Shown here: piece by piece, positions 1 through 5,840 of the stretch
How positions within the stretch are numbered: position 1 is the first letter of the stretch
Layout of the letters: the number at the start of each line of letters is the position of its first letter
Source: Chloroflexi bacterium UBA4733
Lineage (GTDB): Bacteria; Chloroflexota; UBA4733
Assembly: GCA_002404055.1 (NCBI GenBank)
Contig: DHIZ01000037.1
Span: 1 to 10,362, forward strand
DNA: 10,362 nucleotides
Direction of reading: 5' to 3'
Translations under genes and position numbers: made by a program
Notes under the pieces: model-generated
Told to the model about the DNA's origin: nothing
Seen by the model: the letters and a program-made list of their open reading frames with translations, nothing else
Databases searched by the model: none

Positions 1-165
1 CGGGCCTGGTTCGCCACGCGGACGTATGAGGCAACCGGCGACCTCGGAGGAGTACAAGACTTGATGGGCCACGAGTCGCCCATGACGACGCGGGTCTACA
101 CCCGTGTCAGCGTCAAGCGGCTCCGTGCGCTGCACGATCGCGCGTTCGCACCGGCTGGCGCGTAG
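1..165 (+). CDS. Tyrosine recombinase/integrase, C-terminal fragment (5' end outside window)
   Basis: Frame 1 is open from the first base to TAG at 163-165 and encodes 54 residues. They match the end of a tyrosine recombinase catalytic domain: LMGHES with the catalytic His at residue 24, then TTRVYTRV with the nucleophilic Tyr at residue 33. The nine-residue His-to-Tyr spacing is the same as in the complete recombinase at 871-1767. The first codon, Arg, lies 23 residues before that His, which is where the HxxR arginine belongs. Proteins of this family cut and rejoin DNA at attachment sites. This gene is separate from the 871-1767 gene and faces it. It may belong to a neighbouring element or to the same element. 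The N-terminal part cannot be assessed. Confidence 0.88.
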   Translation, partial: RAWFATRTYEATGDLGGVQDLMGHESPMTTRVYTRVSVKRLRALHDRAFAPAGA

Positions 166-175
166 CAACCACCTG

Positions 176-199
176 GGGGCCGGCGAGTGTGCCGGCCCC
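176..199 (+). terminator. GC-rich hairpin just after the recombinase stop
   Basis: Bases 176-184 (GGGGCCGGC) pair perfectly with 191-199 around a 6-base loop. The hairpin starts 10 bases after the recombinase stop codon. No T-run follows, so it may be a weak terminator, a 3' stabilising hairpin or an attenuator ahead of the next gene. Confidence 0.4.
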
Positions 200-225
200 T
201 GATCGGCAGTGAGAGAGGAACGGCA

Positions 226-621
226 GTGGACGGCGACACGACCGAAATCCAGGTAATTCACCAGGACGACGAGACCGACCGCCAGTACCGCGCGATCAAA
301 TCGGCCGGCATTGCCCGAGAGCGGGAGGATATCCCCGCCCACGTTTGGGTGGGGATATTCCACAACCAGTCGGTGCGCGGCGGAGTCGGCTTCGGCGCGC
401 AAACGGAAGGCGTCCACGTTATCGCCTATGCCCGCCGGCTGTCCGGGCGAGGGCAGGTGTGGGAAACGCTCGTTACCGGTACCACGCGCTACGAGCCGGA
501 GACGCGGAACGTCGGCGGCGGAACGGGGGCCTACGTGCCCGTTCCGCCGTCTCAGGAGCGCATCGATGCCGCTGTCGCTACAGCCACTGCGGCACTGAAG
601 CGGGCGTCAACTAGGGAATAG
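226..621 (+). CDS. Hypothetical protein, 131 aa
   Basis: I do not recognise this protein. The start chosen is GTG at 226 because GAGAGGAA at 213-220 lies at ribosome-binding distance. The GTG at 187 has no such site and falls inside the upstream hairpin. The product is soluble-looking, with an acidic N-terminus, a central segment with beta-strand character (HVWVGIF, VHVIAYARR) and an Ala-rich C-terminal helix. No signal peptide or membrane segment is seen. It stands alone between a hairpin (176-199) and a strong terminator (639-680), on the strand opposite to the long operon that ends at 871. It could be cargo or a host gene. Coding looks likely because the frame is long, has a good start signal and ends just before the terminator. 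Confidence 0.6.
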   Translation: MDGDTTEIQVIHQDDETDRQYRAIKSAGIAREREDIPAHVWVGIFHNQSVRGGVGFGAQTEGVHVIAYARRLSGRGQVWETLVTGTTRYEPETRNVGGGTGAYVPVPPSQERIDAAVATATAALKRASTRE

Positions 622-638
622 CAGCAACGTCGGCACGG

Positions 639-680
639 GGCCGGGTGAGGGATCATTCCCTCACCCGGCCTCTTTGTTGT
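639..680 (+). terminator. Rho-independent terminator
   Basis: Bases 639-652 pair perfectly with 657-670, giving a 14-bp stem with a TCAT loop. The T-rich stretch TCTTTGTTGT follows at 671-680. It lies 17 bases after the stop of the 226-621 gene. The minus-strand side has no T-run, so it mainly serves plus-strand transcripts, although the stem could also hinder leftward readthrough from the integrase operon. Confidence 0.8.
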
Positions 681-870
681 CTTCGCCCCGATGGCTGTCT
701 TGCAGGCTCCAACGCCGTGTAGGCACTCTAGCGTGCGATTCTAGGCCATTCCTGCGCCGCTCTCCTGGTAGACGTGCAATCTATCCCCTGCGGCGCTATC
801 GGGCCGCCACGGGGCGTTTTAGCCCGTCAGGGAGGCATCCTTGCAGCGTGTGGGCAGGATGTGCCGCACG

Positions 871-1767
871 TCACACGGCCAGGTACTTCCCGCTGCTTTC
901 TGTCGGGCGGGCGTGCAGATACCTTCCGGTCGTGCTGATCGACGAATGCCCCAGGGTTGCCTGTACCAGGCTGATCGGCGCGCCTCGGTCTAGCGCGTGG
1001 CTTGCATGGGCATGGCGCATCCAGTGGGGTGATACCGGTAGGACGATGCCGGCGCGTCGTGCTGCCTTGCGGACGATCCGCCACGCTTGCGGTTGGGACA
1101 GATGCCCGCCCGTCCTGGTAGACACGAATACCGGCCCGTCCAGGTCCGCGCCACTGCGGAGGCTTACCAGCTCTTGCCAGGGGCCGACCGGCAGTACCAC
1201 GGCGCGTGTCTTGCCGCCCTTGCCGTACACTGTGATCTGTCCGCCATTCTCCCGGGCCTGGCAGTCCCGCCAGCGCAGGGCCAGCAGTTCCGCCACCCGC
1301 ACGCCGGACGCATAGAACAGCCGCAGGATGCAATGGTTGCGTGTGTCCTGCTCCAGGGCGATGATTCGGTGGACGGCCGCCTCGGGCAATATGCGCTCGG
1401 CCAACGTCGCCCGAATGGCCGGCTGCTTCATCGTAGCGGCGACGTTGAAACGGCAATACCCGATGCGACAGGCGAACGTGAACAGGCTTTTGAGCACGTT
1501 CAACGTTCGCGCCTGCGTTGCCGGCGCGAACCCGATCCGCGTCCCCAGGTAGCCCACCACGTCGCCCAACGTGATCTGCTGCAGCGGCTTGCCGGTGAAC
1601 TGCAGGAAGGCTACCGCCTCACGCTGGTACTCTCGCACCGTTCGCACCGGTCGGCCAGCCAGCCAGAACCGCAGCACCTCTCCGTCGTTCGCTGCCTGTT
1701 GTGGCACACAGACGGCCACGGGGGAGCGGTCTACCGACTCCGCATAGGGCACAATCTCGGCGCTCAT
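871..1767 (-). CDS. Tyrosine recombinase (XerC/XerD-like integrase), complete
   Basis: This 298-residue protein has the usual length and architecture of a tyrosine recombinase. Residues about 27-115 form a SAM-like core-binding domain (REYQREAVAFLQF region), followed by the catalytic domain. The catalytic set is complete: Arg157 in GVRVAEL, Lys183 in YGKGGK, His248 and Arg251 in HWMRH, His274 in LGHSS and Tyr283 in TTGRYLH. The His248-His274-Tyr283 spacing (26 and 9) equals that of XerD. The ATG at 1765-1767 is preceded by GGAAGGA and overlaps the upstream peptidase-like gene's stop in an ATGA junction. The gene is last in the leftward operon, a common place for the integrase near an element end. 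It probably integrates and excises the element, but the target site is not visible. Dimer resolution is an alternative role. Confidence 0.95.
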   Translation of the reverse strand: MSAEIVPYAESVDRSPVAVCVPQQAANDGEVLRFWLAGRPVRTVREYQREAVAFLQFTGKPLQQITLGDVVGYLGTRIGFAPATQARTLNVLKSLFTFACRIGYCRFNVAATMKQPAIRATLAERILPEAAVHRIIALEQDTRNHCILRLFYASGVRVAELLALRWRDCQARENGGQITVYGKGGKTRAVVLPVGPWQELVSLRSGADLDGPVFVSTRTGGHLSQPQAWRIVRKAARRAGIVLPVSPHWMRHAHASHALDRGAPISLVQATLGHSSISTTGRYLHARPTESSGKYLAV

Positions 1768-2393
1768 GCCTGTCCTTCCGATGAATGCAAACGATTCTTA
1801 GCATTCATCCTAAAGGGATGAATTACGGCCTTCCTCACGGGCTTCTTTGCGTCCACAATCGCCTCACCGGCTCTGCCCGCATCATTGACCCTTTTATTGC
1901 CTATCGCCCGTCCTGGGCCGTCCTGGGCAGTCCTGGACGGCTTCCTGCCGGCGCTGCGCAGAATGGCGGTAATCTCGTCTTGCTCCAGGCGACGGCACTG
2001 GACTAACGCGGCCGCGATTGCGTGCAGTTGCCTCCGCTGCCTGGGCCGACGCAGGAGCCATTGCGCACCGTGGATGCCCTTCCGCGCCCAGCGCTTGGTG
2101 TACCCGGCTTCGTGCAGCGCTTCCAGGTCGCCCGACGCGCCACCCCAGTTGTAGCGCCTGGCACCGGTACCGATGCGTCCCCCCACCATCCCTGCCATCT
2201 GCGCAGTGCAGTAGGCTCGGCGTCGGCATCGTCCTGGCCCGGTTTCGATGCCGCCCAGGTTGCGCGGATCGTCGCCGACGCCGTTCTCAACGGATGCGGT
2301 CGGGATGGGGAGTCCGGCATGGGCGAAGGCGACGACATGGCCGGCTTCGTGGTAAGCCACCTGGCGGGGCGTGGTCTGGCGCGTCATCGTCAC
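1764..2393 (-). CDS. Stand-alone M41 (FtsH-type) zinc metallopeptidase-like protein
   Basis: The N-terminus reads VAYHEAGHVVAFAHAGLPI, with HEAGH at residues 15-19 (zinc ligands His15 and His19, catalytic Glu16). This resembles the FtsH protease domain. A later GGASGDLEA segment supplies Asp89, 70 residues after the second His. In E. coli FtsH the third ligand Asp492 follows His418 by 74, inside a similar ASNDLE context. The order HEAGH, MAGMVGGRI, GASGDLE also follows FtsH. The protein has 209 residues and neither the AAA+ ATPase domain nor the membrane anchor, so it cannot unfold substrates itself. The C-terminal half is basic and unrecognised. The GTG start at 2393 overlaps the upstream stop (GTGA), and its own stop overlaps the integrase ATG. 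Substrate unknown; cleavage of a repressor, as ImmA-type proteins do in other elements, is only an analogy. Confidence 0.7.
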   Translation of the reverse strand: MTMTRQTTPRQVAYHEAGHVVAFAHAGLPIPTASVENGVGDDPRNLGGIETGPGRCRRRAYCTAQMAGMVGGRIGTGARRYNWGGASGDLEALHEAGYTKRWARKGIHGAQWLLRRPRQRRQLHAIAAALVQCRRLEQDEITAILRSAGRKPSRTAQDGPGRAIGNKRVNDAGRAGEAIVDAKKPVRKAVIHPFRMNAKNRLHSSEGQA

Positions 2394-2953
2394 CGTCCAG
2401 CCTTCGAGCGGGCCTTGCTCTCCCGCACCCGCTTGTTTGCGGCTATCCGCTCCCGTTGCGTTGCCGTCCCACGCGGCTTCGATACCTTCGTGCCCGCCTT
2501 GATGGCGGCCCGGGTAGCGGCTGCCTTTGCGTATCGCTTGTTGACGCCAGCGACACGCTTGCCCAGCCGGAATTGCGCGCTGCCGCCCAACAGTGCGGCC
2601 GGCGTATTCTTTGCCACTTCGTCGTATCGGTCCGCTTGCCGATAACGCGCTTCCCGCTCCTGGTAGCGCCGGTCCTCCTGTGGGTCGTAGGCGTTGGCGC
2701 TCTCCAGGGAGTAGCGAATCGGGCGATGGCGGACATTCCCAAACCTGTCGCGGAAGGTCACAAAGCCGGAAGGTGTGGGGTCCGGCGCGTCGATGTACTG
2801 CTCGATCGTGCGAGCGGACTGCTCCCAGCGCCGTTCCGCCTTGGCGTCGCCTCTACCGCTGGCCTTGATGGCATTGCCGAACGCCCGGCCATAAGCAGCG
2901 CCAAGCTGGGGCGTGTCGGGGTTGCGTCGGGTGCGATTGACGGCGCGGACCAT
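2390..2953 (-). CDS. Hypothetical basic protein, 187 aa
   Basis: I do not recognise this protein. It starts at ATG 2951-2953 with an AGGGAG ribosome-binding site upstream, and its stop overlaps the GTG of the M41-like gene. Residues 1-12 (MVRAVNRTRRNP) resemble the N-termini of two nearby small proteins. Residues 60-82 look like a small beta-rich patch (GFVTFRDRFGN). Residues 90-112 are rich in Arg, Tyr and Gln and likely helical. The last 50 residues are strongly basic (Lys/Arg/Ala), consistent with nucleic-acid or nucleoprotein binding. No catalytic motif, signal peptide or membrane span is seen. Its position in an unbroken run of overlapping genes supports it being real. Confidence 0.65.
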   Translation of the reverse strand: MVRAVNRTRRNPDTPQLGAAYGRAFGNAIKASGRGDAKAERRWEQSARTIEQYIDAPDPTPSGFVTFRDRFGNVRHRPIRYSLESANAYDPQEDRRYQEREARYRQADRYDEVAKNTPAALLGGSAQFRLGKRVAGVNKRYAKAAATRAAIKAGTKVSKPRGTATQRERIAANKRVRESKARSKAGR

Positions 2954-2965
2954 AGCCGGTACTCC

Positions 2966-3175
2966 CTAATCGAACAGCCCGCGAGCGAACGCCAACGCTC
3001 CCTGTTGAGCGTTGGCCGGCTTGCCCCGTTTCGCTGCCGGCTTCGGCACAGCCTGGTACCGCTTCTCGCCAAAGAGCGACAGCGCATGGCTGCGTTCCCC
3101 AAACAGGTCATGCGACGGCGCCGGCCGCTTCGCCGGGTTGCGCCGGGTCGGGCGCCGGTACTTAATCGCTCGCAT
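2966..3175 (-). CDS. Small basic hypothetical protein, 69 aa, with LFGE repeat
   Basis: The frame extends upstream to 3262, but the start taken is ATG 3173-3175 because AGGAAGTGGG lies just in front of it. The peptide begins MRAIKYRRPTRRNP, like its neighbours, and has two LFGE motifs ten residues apart (24-27 and 34-37) plus a C-terminal GLFD. It is Lys/Arg/Pro-rich throughout. The repeated short hydrophobic-acidic motif in a basic, probably disordered chain looks like peptide docking sites, but no partner can be named. It overlaps the preceding 57-residue gene by 14 bases and is 12 bases from the next start. Confidence 0.55.
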   Translation of the reverse strand: MRAIKYRRPTRRNPAKRPAPSHDLFGERSHALSLFGEKRYQAVPKPAAKRGKPANAQQGALAFARGLFD

Positions 3176-3335
3176 CGTTTCCCACTTCCTGCTGAGTAGC
3201 GGACGGCGGACCGCCAACGAGGTCTTCCAATTCCTCGCCGTCGCCTTCACCACGCCGGCCACCGGGCCGAACGTTGAGCCGTTGCCGACAGCGCAAGGCG
3301 GCTGGGCGGTCGGCGTAGTGCAGGCGATGGCGCAT
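3162..3335 (-). CDS. Small hypothetical protein, 57 aa
   Basis: The ATG at 3333-3335 shares its A with the TGA of the preceding membrane-protein gene (TGATG junction), suggesting translational coupling. The N-terminal third is basic (RHRLHY through RCRQRL) and the middle is acidic (GEELEDL). No known domain is recognised. The same frame is open upstream to 3431, but only the downstream ATG fits the junction. Coding is plausible from gene packing alone. Confidence 0.4.
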   Translation of the reverse strand: MRHRLHYADRPAALRCRQRLNVRPGGRRGEGDGEELEDLVGGPPSATQQEVGNDASD

Positions 3336-3532
3336 CACAAGCCGCCAAAGCTGCCACGTTGGCCGGCGGGCTGGAGTAACGCCACGGCATCCACGCTCGG
3401 CACGGGCCGGAGCGCCCGCCACACGAGCCACAACGCCAGGGACACGCCGGCACTCACGGCGATCTGCTCGCCCAGCGACGGCGCGGGATCCGGCGGCGCG
3501 AACGTTGGCGCCGGCCGGTTGACGGCGCGCAC
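3335..3532 (-). CDS. Small single-span membrane protein, 65 aa
   Basis: The GTG at 3530-3532 starts four bases after the stop of the upstream HTH gene, with only a weak ribosome-binding site, so the start is uncertain. Residues 1-20 are Pro-rich. Residues about 22-41 (from EQIAVSAGVS to LVWRAL) form one hydrophobic helix, followed by a short Pro/Gly-containing tail. This could be a membrane anchor or a small holin-like protein, but it has no lysis partner nearby and I make no functional call. The N-terminal RAVNRP resembles the starts of two later genes in the same operon. Confidence 0.5.
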   Translation of the reverse strand: MRAVNRPAPTFAPPDPAPSLGEQIAVSAGVSLALWLVWRALRPVPSVDAVALLQPAGQRGSFGGL

Positions 3533-3535
3533 CGC

Positions 3536-4150
3536 CTACCGGCCCGTGTCGCTCCCAGCGGTGCCACGGAGCAGCGCGGCCAGGTCACTCAATCGCAGCC
3601 GCACCCAACCGGCTTCCGGCTCGGCATCGCTTGGTTCGACGGCGGGGTTGGTGCGGGTGGCGGTAGCGTCAGGCAGGACGGCTGGGGCGTCGCCCACCGC
3701 AACCGGGGCAGCCGGAGCCGCTGCACTGGCGACTGGCGCATCACCAGCCGCGACGGCCACCGGGGCGACCTTCGAGCGCCGCAGCCGTGCGGGAACGGGC
3801 GCAACGGGGACGGCTTCGGCGTCCTCCTCTTCGTCGTAGTCGCCGTCATCGGCATCTTCGTCTTCGTCGGCATCCACCGATTCGGTGAAGGCGACGGGGC
3901 GCAGCTCCGCGTGAAAGCGCTGGAGGTCGCTTGCCCTGACGGCATCCCGGCCCTGGGTGTCGGTGGTTGTGGGCAGCGCGCCGGAGTCGGTCAGTTCCTG
4001 GAGGTCTTCCGGCGGCACGCGCAAGAGGTCTGCCGTTCGCCGGAGCGCAACGGTTGACTCCGGCTTCAAGCGCCCGATTTTCTCGTCATCGGGGTCACAG
4101 AAAATGTCGGGGCACTTGCGGTGTTCGTGCAGGATTAGGTCAGCGGCCAT
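3536..4150 (-). CDS. MerR/excisionase-like HTH protein with acidic and Ala/Pro-rich linker, 204 aa
   Basis: Residues about 33-82 follow the HTH_17/excisionase pattern: VALRRTADLLRVPPEDLQELTDSGALP, then a short wing and DLQRF. The arrangement matches MerR-type DNA-binding helices, though the wing GRDAV is unusual. Cys13 and Cys18 lie ahead of it. Residues 92-112 are extremely acidic, and residues 113-180 are an Ala/Pro/Val linker, likely disordered. The C-terminus (GWVRLRLSDLAALL) is a short amphipathic helix. The start taken is ATG 4148-4150, nine bases after GAAAGG. An ATG at 4157-4159 abuts that site and a GTG lies at 4183, so the start is ambiguous. Excisionase or transcriptional regulator are both possible; the acidic linker could also mimic DNA or bind a partner. 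Confidence 0.65.
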   Translation of the reverse strand: MAADLILHEHRKCPDIFCDPDDEKIGRLKPESTVALRRTADLLRVPPEDLQELTDSGALPTTTDTQGRDAVRASDLQRFHAELRPVAFTESVDADEDEDADDGDYDEEEDAEAVPVAPVPARLRRSKVAPVAVAAGDAPVASAAAPAAPVAVGDAPAVLPDATATRTNPAVEPSDAEPEAGWVRLRLSDLAALLRGTAGSDTGR

Positions 4151-4261
4151 TGGTGGCATCCTTTCATCGAGTAAATACGTCACTGGGGCAGCATCCGGCT
4201 AGGGGCAGACACCGGCAAGCAGAACGGAACAGATGGTAGGAACGGAAGCGGCGGAAGGGGG

Positions 4262-4615
4262 TCAGGCCGCCGGGCCGGACTCGCGGATCAAGGATCGTAC
4301 CGCGTCCTCGCTGACCCATACGCGGCTCAGGACGCGCCGCACGGGCAGCTTGCCGCACTGGGCCAACTGGCGCACACGCCGGGCAGTGCATCCGAGCACG
4401 CGCGCCGCCTCCAGGGGCGTCACGTACCGCACCGTCGAGGCTCCCGCCAGCGCCGCCCGTCGCCGCTCTCTCGCCTGCTCGATTGTCGCCTCGGCACGGA
4501 GGAACCGGTCGTAGCAATCCGGGCAGATAGCAACGGCAACACCGGTCGGCGTGAGGCTGTCACACCGCACGCACTCAACGCGACCAGGGGGGACGGGGGG
4601 ACGACTGGCGCGCAT
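4262..4615 (-). CDS. Zinc-ribbon plus excisionase/MerR-like HTH protein, 117 aa
   Basis: Two CxxC pairs, Cys15/Cys18 and Cys31/Cys34, form a short zinc ribbon. A helix (about 38-56) follows, then an HTH_17-type domain at 64-111: YVTPLEAARVLGCTARRVRQ, then GKLPVRRV, a wing with RVW, and VSEDAVRSLI. This is the typical layout of excisionase-family DNA-binding proteins. The start is ATG 4613-4615, with GGAGAG at proper spacing, just two bases after the preceding stop. The open frame extends to 4843 but that part lies inside the upstream gene. It probably acts as a recombination directionality factor or a regulator of the element. About 110 non-coding bases separate its stop from the next gene start. 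Confidence 0.78.
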   Translation of the reverse strand: MRASRPPVPPGRVECVRCDSLTPTGVAVAICPDCYDRFLRAEATIEQARERRRAALAGASTVRYVTPLEAARVLGCTARRVRQLAQCGKLPVRRVLSRVWVSEDAVRSLIRESGPAA

Positions 4616-4617
4616 TG

Positions 4618-5370
4618 TTAACTCTCCGTTGCCTTGATAGCGGCCTGGGCGGCTAGCTGAGTCCGAACAGCGCTGACGGTGGCCATGTAGATGTCCTGCG
4701 CCTGGAACCAGCGCACGAAGCCGGTGAGGCTCGGGCTTTGGCCTTCTACCTGCTGCCAGAGCAACGGTAGTTGTGCGTCGGTGGCCGTGCCGAGCGCCTG
4801 CACGATCTGTCGTGCGATGGGCAACGGTACGCCAATCAGCCATGCTGCCAGTTCGCCGGCCGTCTTGCCTTTCACCATCCCGATCAGCATCTCGCTGTCG
4901 GGATGCATTGCCGGGGCCGGCTGTGGCGTTAGCGGTACCGGAGCTGCAGCCGGTTGTGGTGGCGCGGCAGGCGTCGGTGGCGCCGATGCGGTGGTCAGGG
5001 CCGGCGGCTGCGTCTGCTGCACAGCACCGGGCAGACCGGTCAGGCCCATCATGCCCAAAATGCCTTGCAGGATCGCCGGGTTTCCGGCCAACGATTTGAA
5101 CACGTCCAGGATGCCAGCATTCGACGGTTCCTCCGTCGCCGCCAGGCCCATGCGACGCTCGATCATCGCTCGATAACGCGTGAGGTCGTTCTCCCGCAGG
5201 TAATCCAAATATTCGCGCTCTTCTCGCTGCCTTTGCAACGTCAGGCGCGCTTTCCCCACCTCTAACTCATCCCTCAAGCGCGCTGCCATTTCCGTTTTGG
5301 TCGCGCGATGGCGCTTCGGTGGCATCGGCCGCACTACTACCGCCGGCTTCGGACCGCTAAAGATTCCCAT
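4618..5370 (-). CDS. Hypothetical protein, 250 aa, helical with Pro/Ala linker
   Basis: I do not recognise this protein. Residues 1-25 are basic (GPKP, RPMPPKRHR). Residues 27-73 form a charged helix or coiled coil (ARLRDELEV, RQREEREYLDYL). Residues 86-116 are hydrophobic with repeated Gly-Leu-Met (GILGMMGLTGLPG). Residues 119-156 are a Pro/Ala/Gln linker, and 157-250 form a helical C-terminal domain (GELAAWLIG, RWFQAQDIYM). The hydrophobic patch is not a convincing membrane span. The start is ATG 5368-5370 with GGAGGA six bases upstream; an in-frame ATG at 5388 lacks such a site. It is the first gene after the central repeat region, and its start segment is duplicated upstream. That position invites a role in origin function or multimeric assembly, but this is inference only. 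Confidence 0.75.
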   Translation of the reverse strand: MGIFSGPKPAVVVRPMPPKRHRATKTEMAARLRDELEVGKARLTLQRQREEREYLDYLRENDLTRYRAMIERRMGLAATEEPSNAGILDVFKSLAGNPAILQGILGMMGLTGLPGAVQQTQPPALTTASAPPTPAAPPQPAAAPVPLTPQPAPAMHPDSEMLIGMVKGKTAGELAAWLIGVPLPIARQIVQALGTATDAQLPLLWQQVEGQSPSLTGFVRWFQAQDIYMATVSAVRTQLAAQAAIKATES

Positions 5371-5537
5371 TGTGATCCTCCAATCCATAAAACGCCGTTG
5401 CTGCCGGCTTCGGTCTGCTAAAGATTGTCATTGGGTTCCTCCACTTTCATAAATCGCCGTTGCTGCCAGCCTGCAATGCATTCCGCCGGCTTTGAGCTGC
5501 TAAAGATGCCCCCGTGTGTCTCCAATTCCGTTAGCCG
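5342..5537 (-). repeat. Degenerate tandem repeats of a start/ribosome-binding segment
   Basis: Three related segments begin near 5342, 5403 and 5485. Each is about 55-62 bases and carries, on the plus strand, GCCGGCTT, a CTAAAGAT core, the complement of a start region, and a CCTCCA- or TCTCCA-type ribosome-binding complement. The first contains the real start of the 250-residue gene. The second has an intact ATG and ribosome-binding site. In the third the ATG has become ACG. A spacer of about 20 bases separates copies two and three, and a shorter partial echo follows at about 5535-5560. Confidence 0.65.
5357..5431 (-). CDS. 24-codon upstream ORF made from a duplicated start region
   Basis: The ATG at 5429-5431 has its own GGAGGA site. 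The peptide begins MTIFSRPKPA, nearly the same as MGIFSGPKPA at the start of the 250-residue gene, and ends at TAG 5357-5359. It overlaps the start of that gene by 14 bases in another frame. It may be a leader whose translation delivers ribosomes to the main start, or a leftover of tandem duplication. Confidence 0.4.
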   Translation of the reverse strand: MTIFSRPKPAATAFYGLEDHNGNL

Positions 5538-5581
5538 CCAGCAATGGCGGCTTCAATGCACTAGCGGTTGCCCCGTGCTCC

Positions 5582-5622
5582 GTAAAGTTTACCCTGTGTA
5601 AAATACTGGCGCATAGATTTAC
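5582..5622. promoter_or_regulatory. AT-rich patch with GTAAA/TTTAC repeats, candidate operator or unwinding element
   Basis: Within GC-rich surroundings, 5582-5592 is a perfect palindrome (GTAAA, G, TTTAC). Further GTAAA (5598-5602) and TTTAC (5618-5622) half-sites follow. The patch lies between the iteron-like array and the 250-residue gene, where an operator, a minus-strand promoter or an AT-rich melting region would be expected. No clear -35/-10 pair could be assigned. Confidence 0.35.
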
Positions 5623-5632
5623 TCCAGCGGTC

Positions 5633-5820
5633 CACAGCGGGCACTCCATGGCGCACAGCGGGCACTTCCCGCCCACTCCGGGCCGCTCGCAGCCACTTTT
5701 CGCCCACTCCGGGCCGCTCCGTGGCCACTCCGGGCCACTCATGGCGCACAATGGTCGCTCCATGGCGCCCAATGGTTCACAGCGGCCACTTTTCGGCCAC
5801 CCCATGACGCGCAACGGTCG
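5633..5820. repeat. Iteron-like array of 21-bp units with about 10.5-bp sub-repeats
   Basis: Successive units start with CAC-type bases at 5633, 5654, 5705, 5726 and 5747, all 21 bases long. Two 30-base variants lie at 5675-5704 and 5768-5797, with a decayed end to about 5820. A typical unit is CAC, then a GGGC core, CTCC, and ATGGCG. Each unit contains a half-repeat at 10-11 bases, so motifs recur once per helical turn. 21-22 bp direct repeats beside an AT-rich patch resemble plasmid iterons. Both strands also stay open here (heptapeptide-like HSGPLMA on the plus strand), but no start or ribosome-binding site supports a gene. Confidence 0.65.
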
Positions 5821-5840
5821 ATACGACACGGCTAAACGCC

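Noticed and set aside
187..225. GTG at 187 as start of the 131-residue gene
   Set aside because: It lies inside the 176-199 hairpin and lacks a ribosome-binding site, while GTG 226 has GAGAGGAA at correct spacing.
681..870. tRNA gene or clear attachment core between the recombinases
   Set aside because: No cloverleaf could be traced. A short stem around 809-827 (ACGGG/CCCGT) is imperfect and has no T-run, so it is not called as a terminator or att site.
3335..3532. Holin
   Set aside because: It has one short hydrophobic span, and no endolysin or other lysis gene is nearby; size alone is not enough.
674..3839. Long plus-strand open frames at 674-1315, 1087-1821, 2018-3199 and 3012-3839
   Set aside because: They lie antisense to the integrase, the M41-like gene and the HTH and small-gene run, which have motifs, ribosome-binding sites and gene overlaps. 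The plus frames show only the Arg/Pro/Ala-rich composition typical of shadows in high-GC DNA.
5633..5820. CRISPR array
   Set aside because: Units are 21 or 30 bases, contiguous and without unique spacers, and no cas genes are present.
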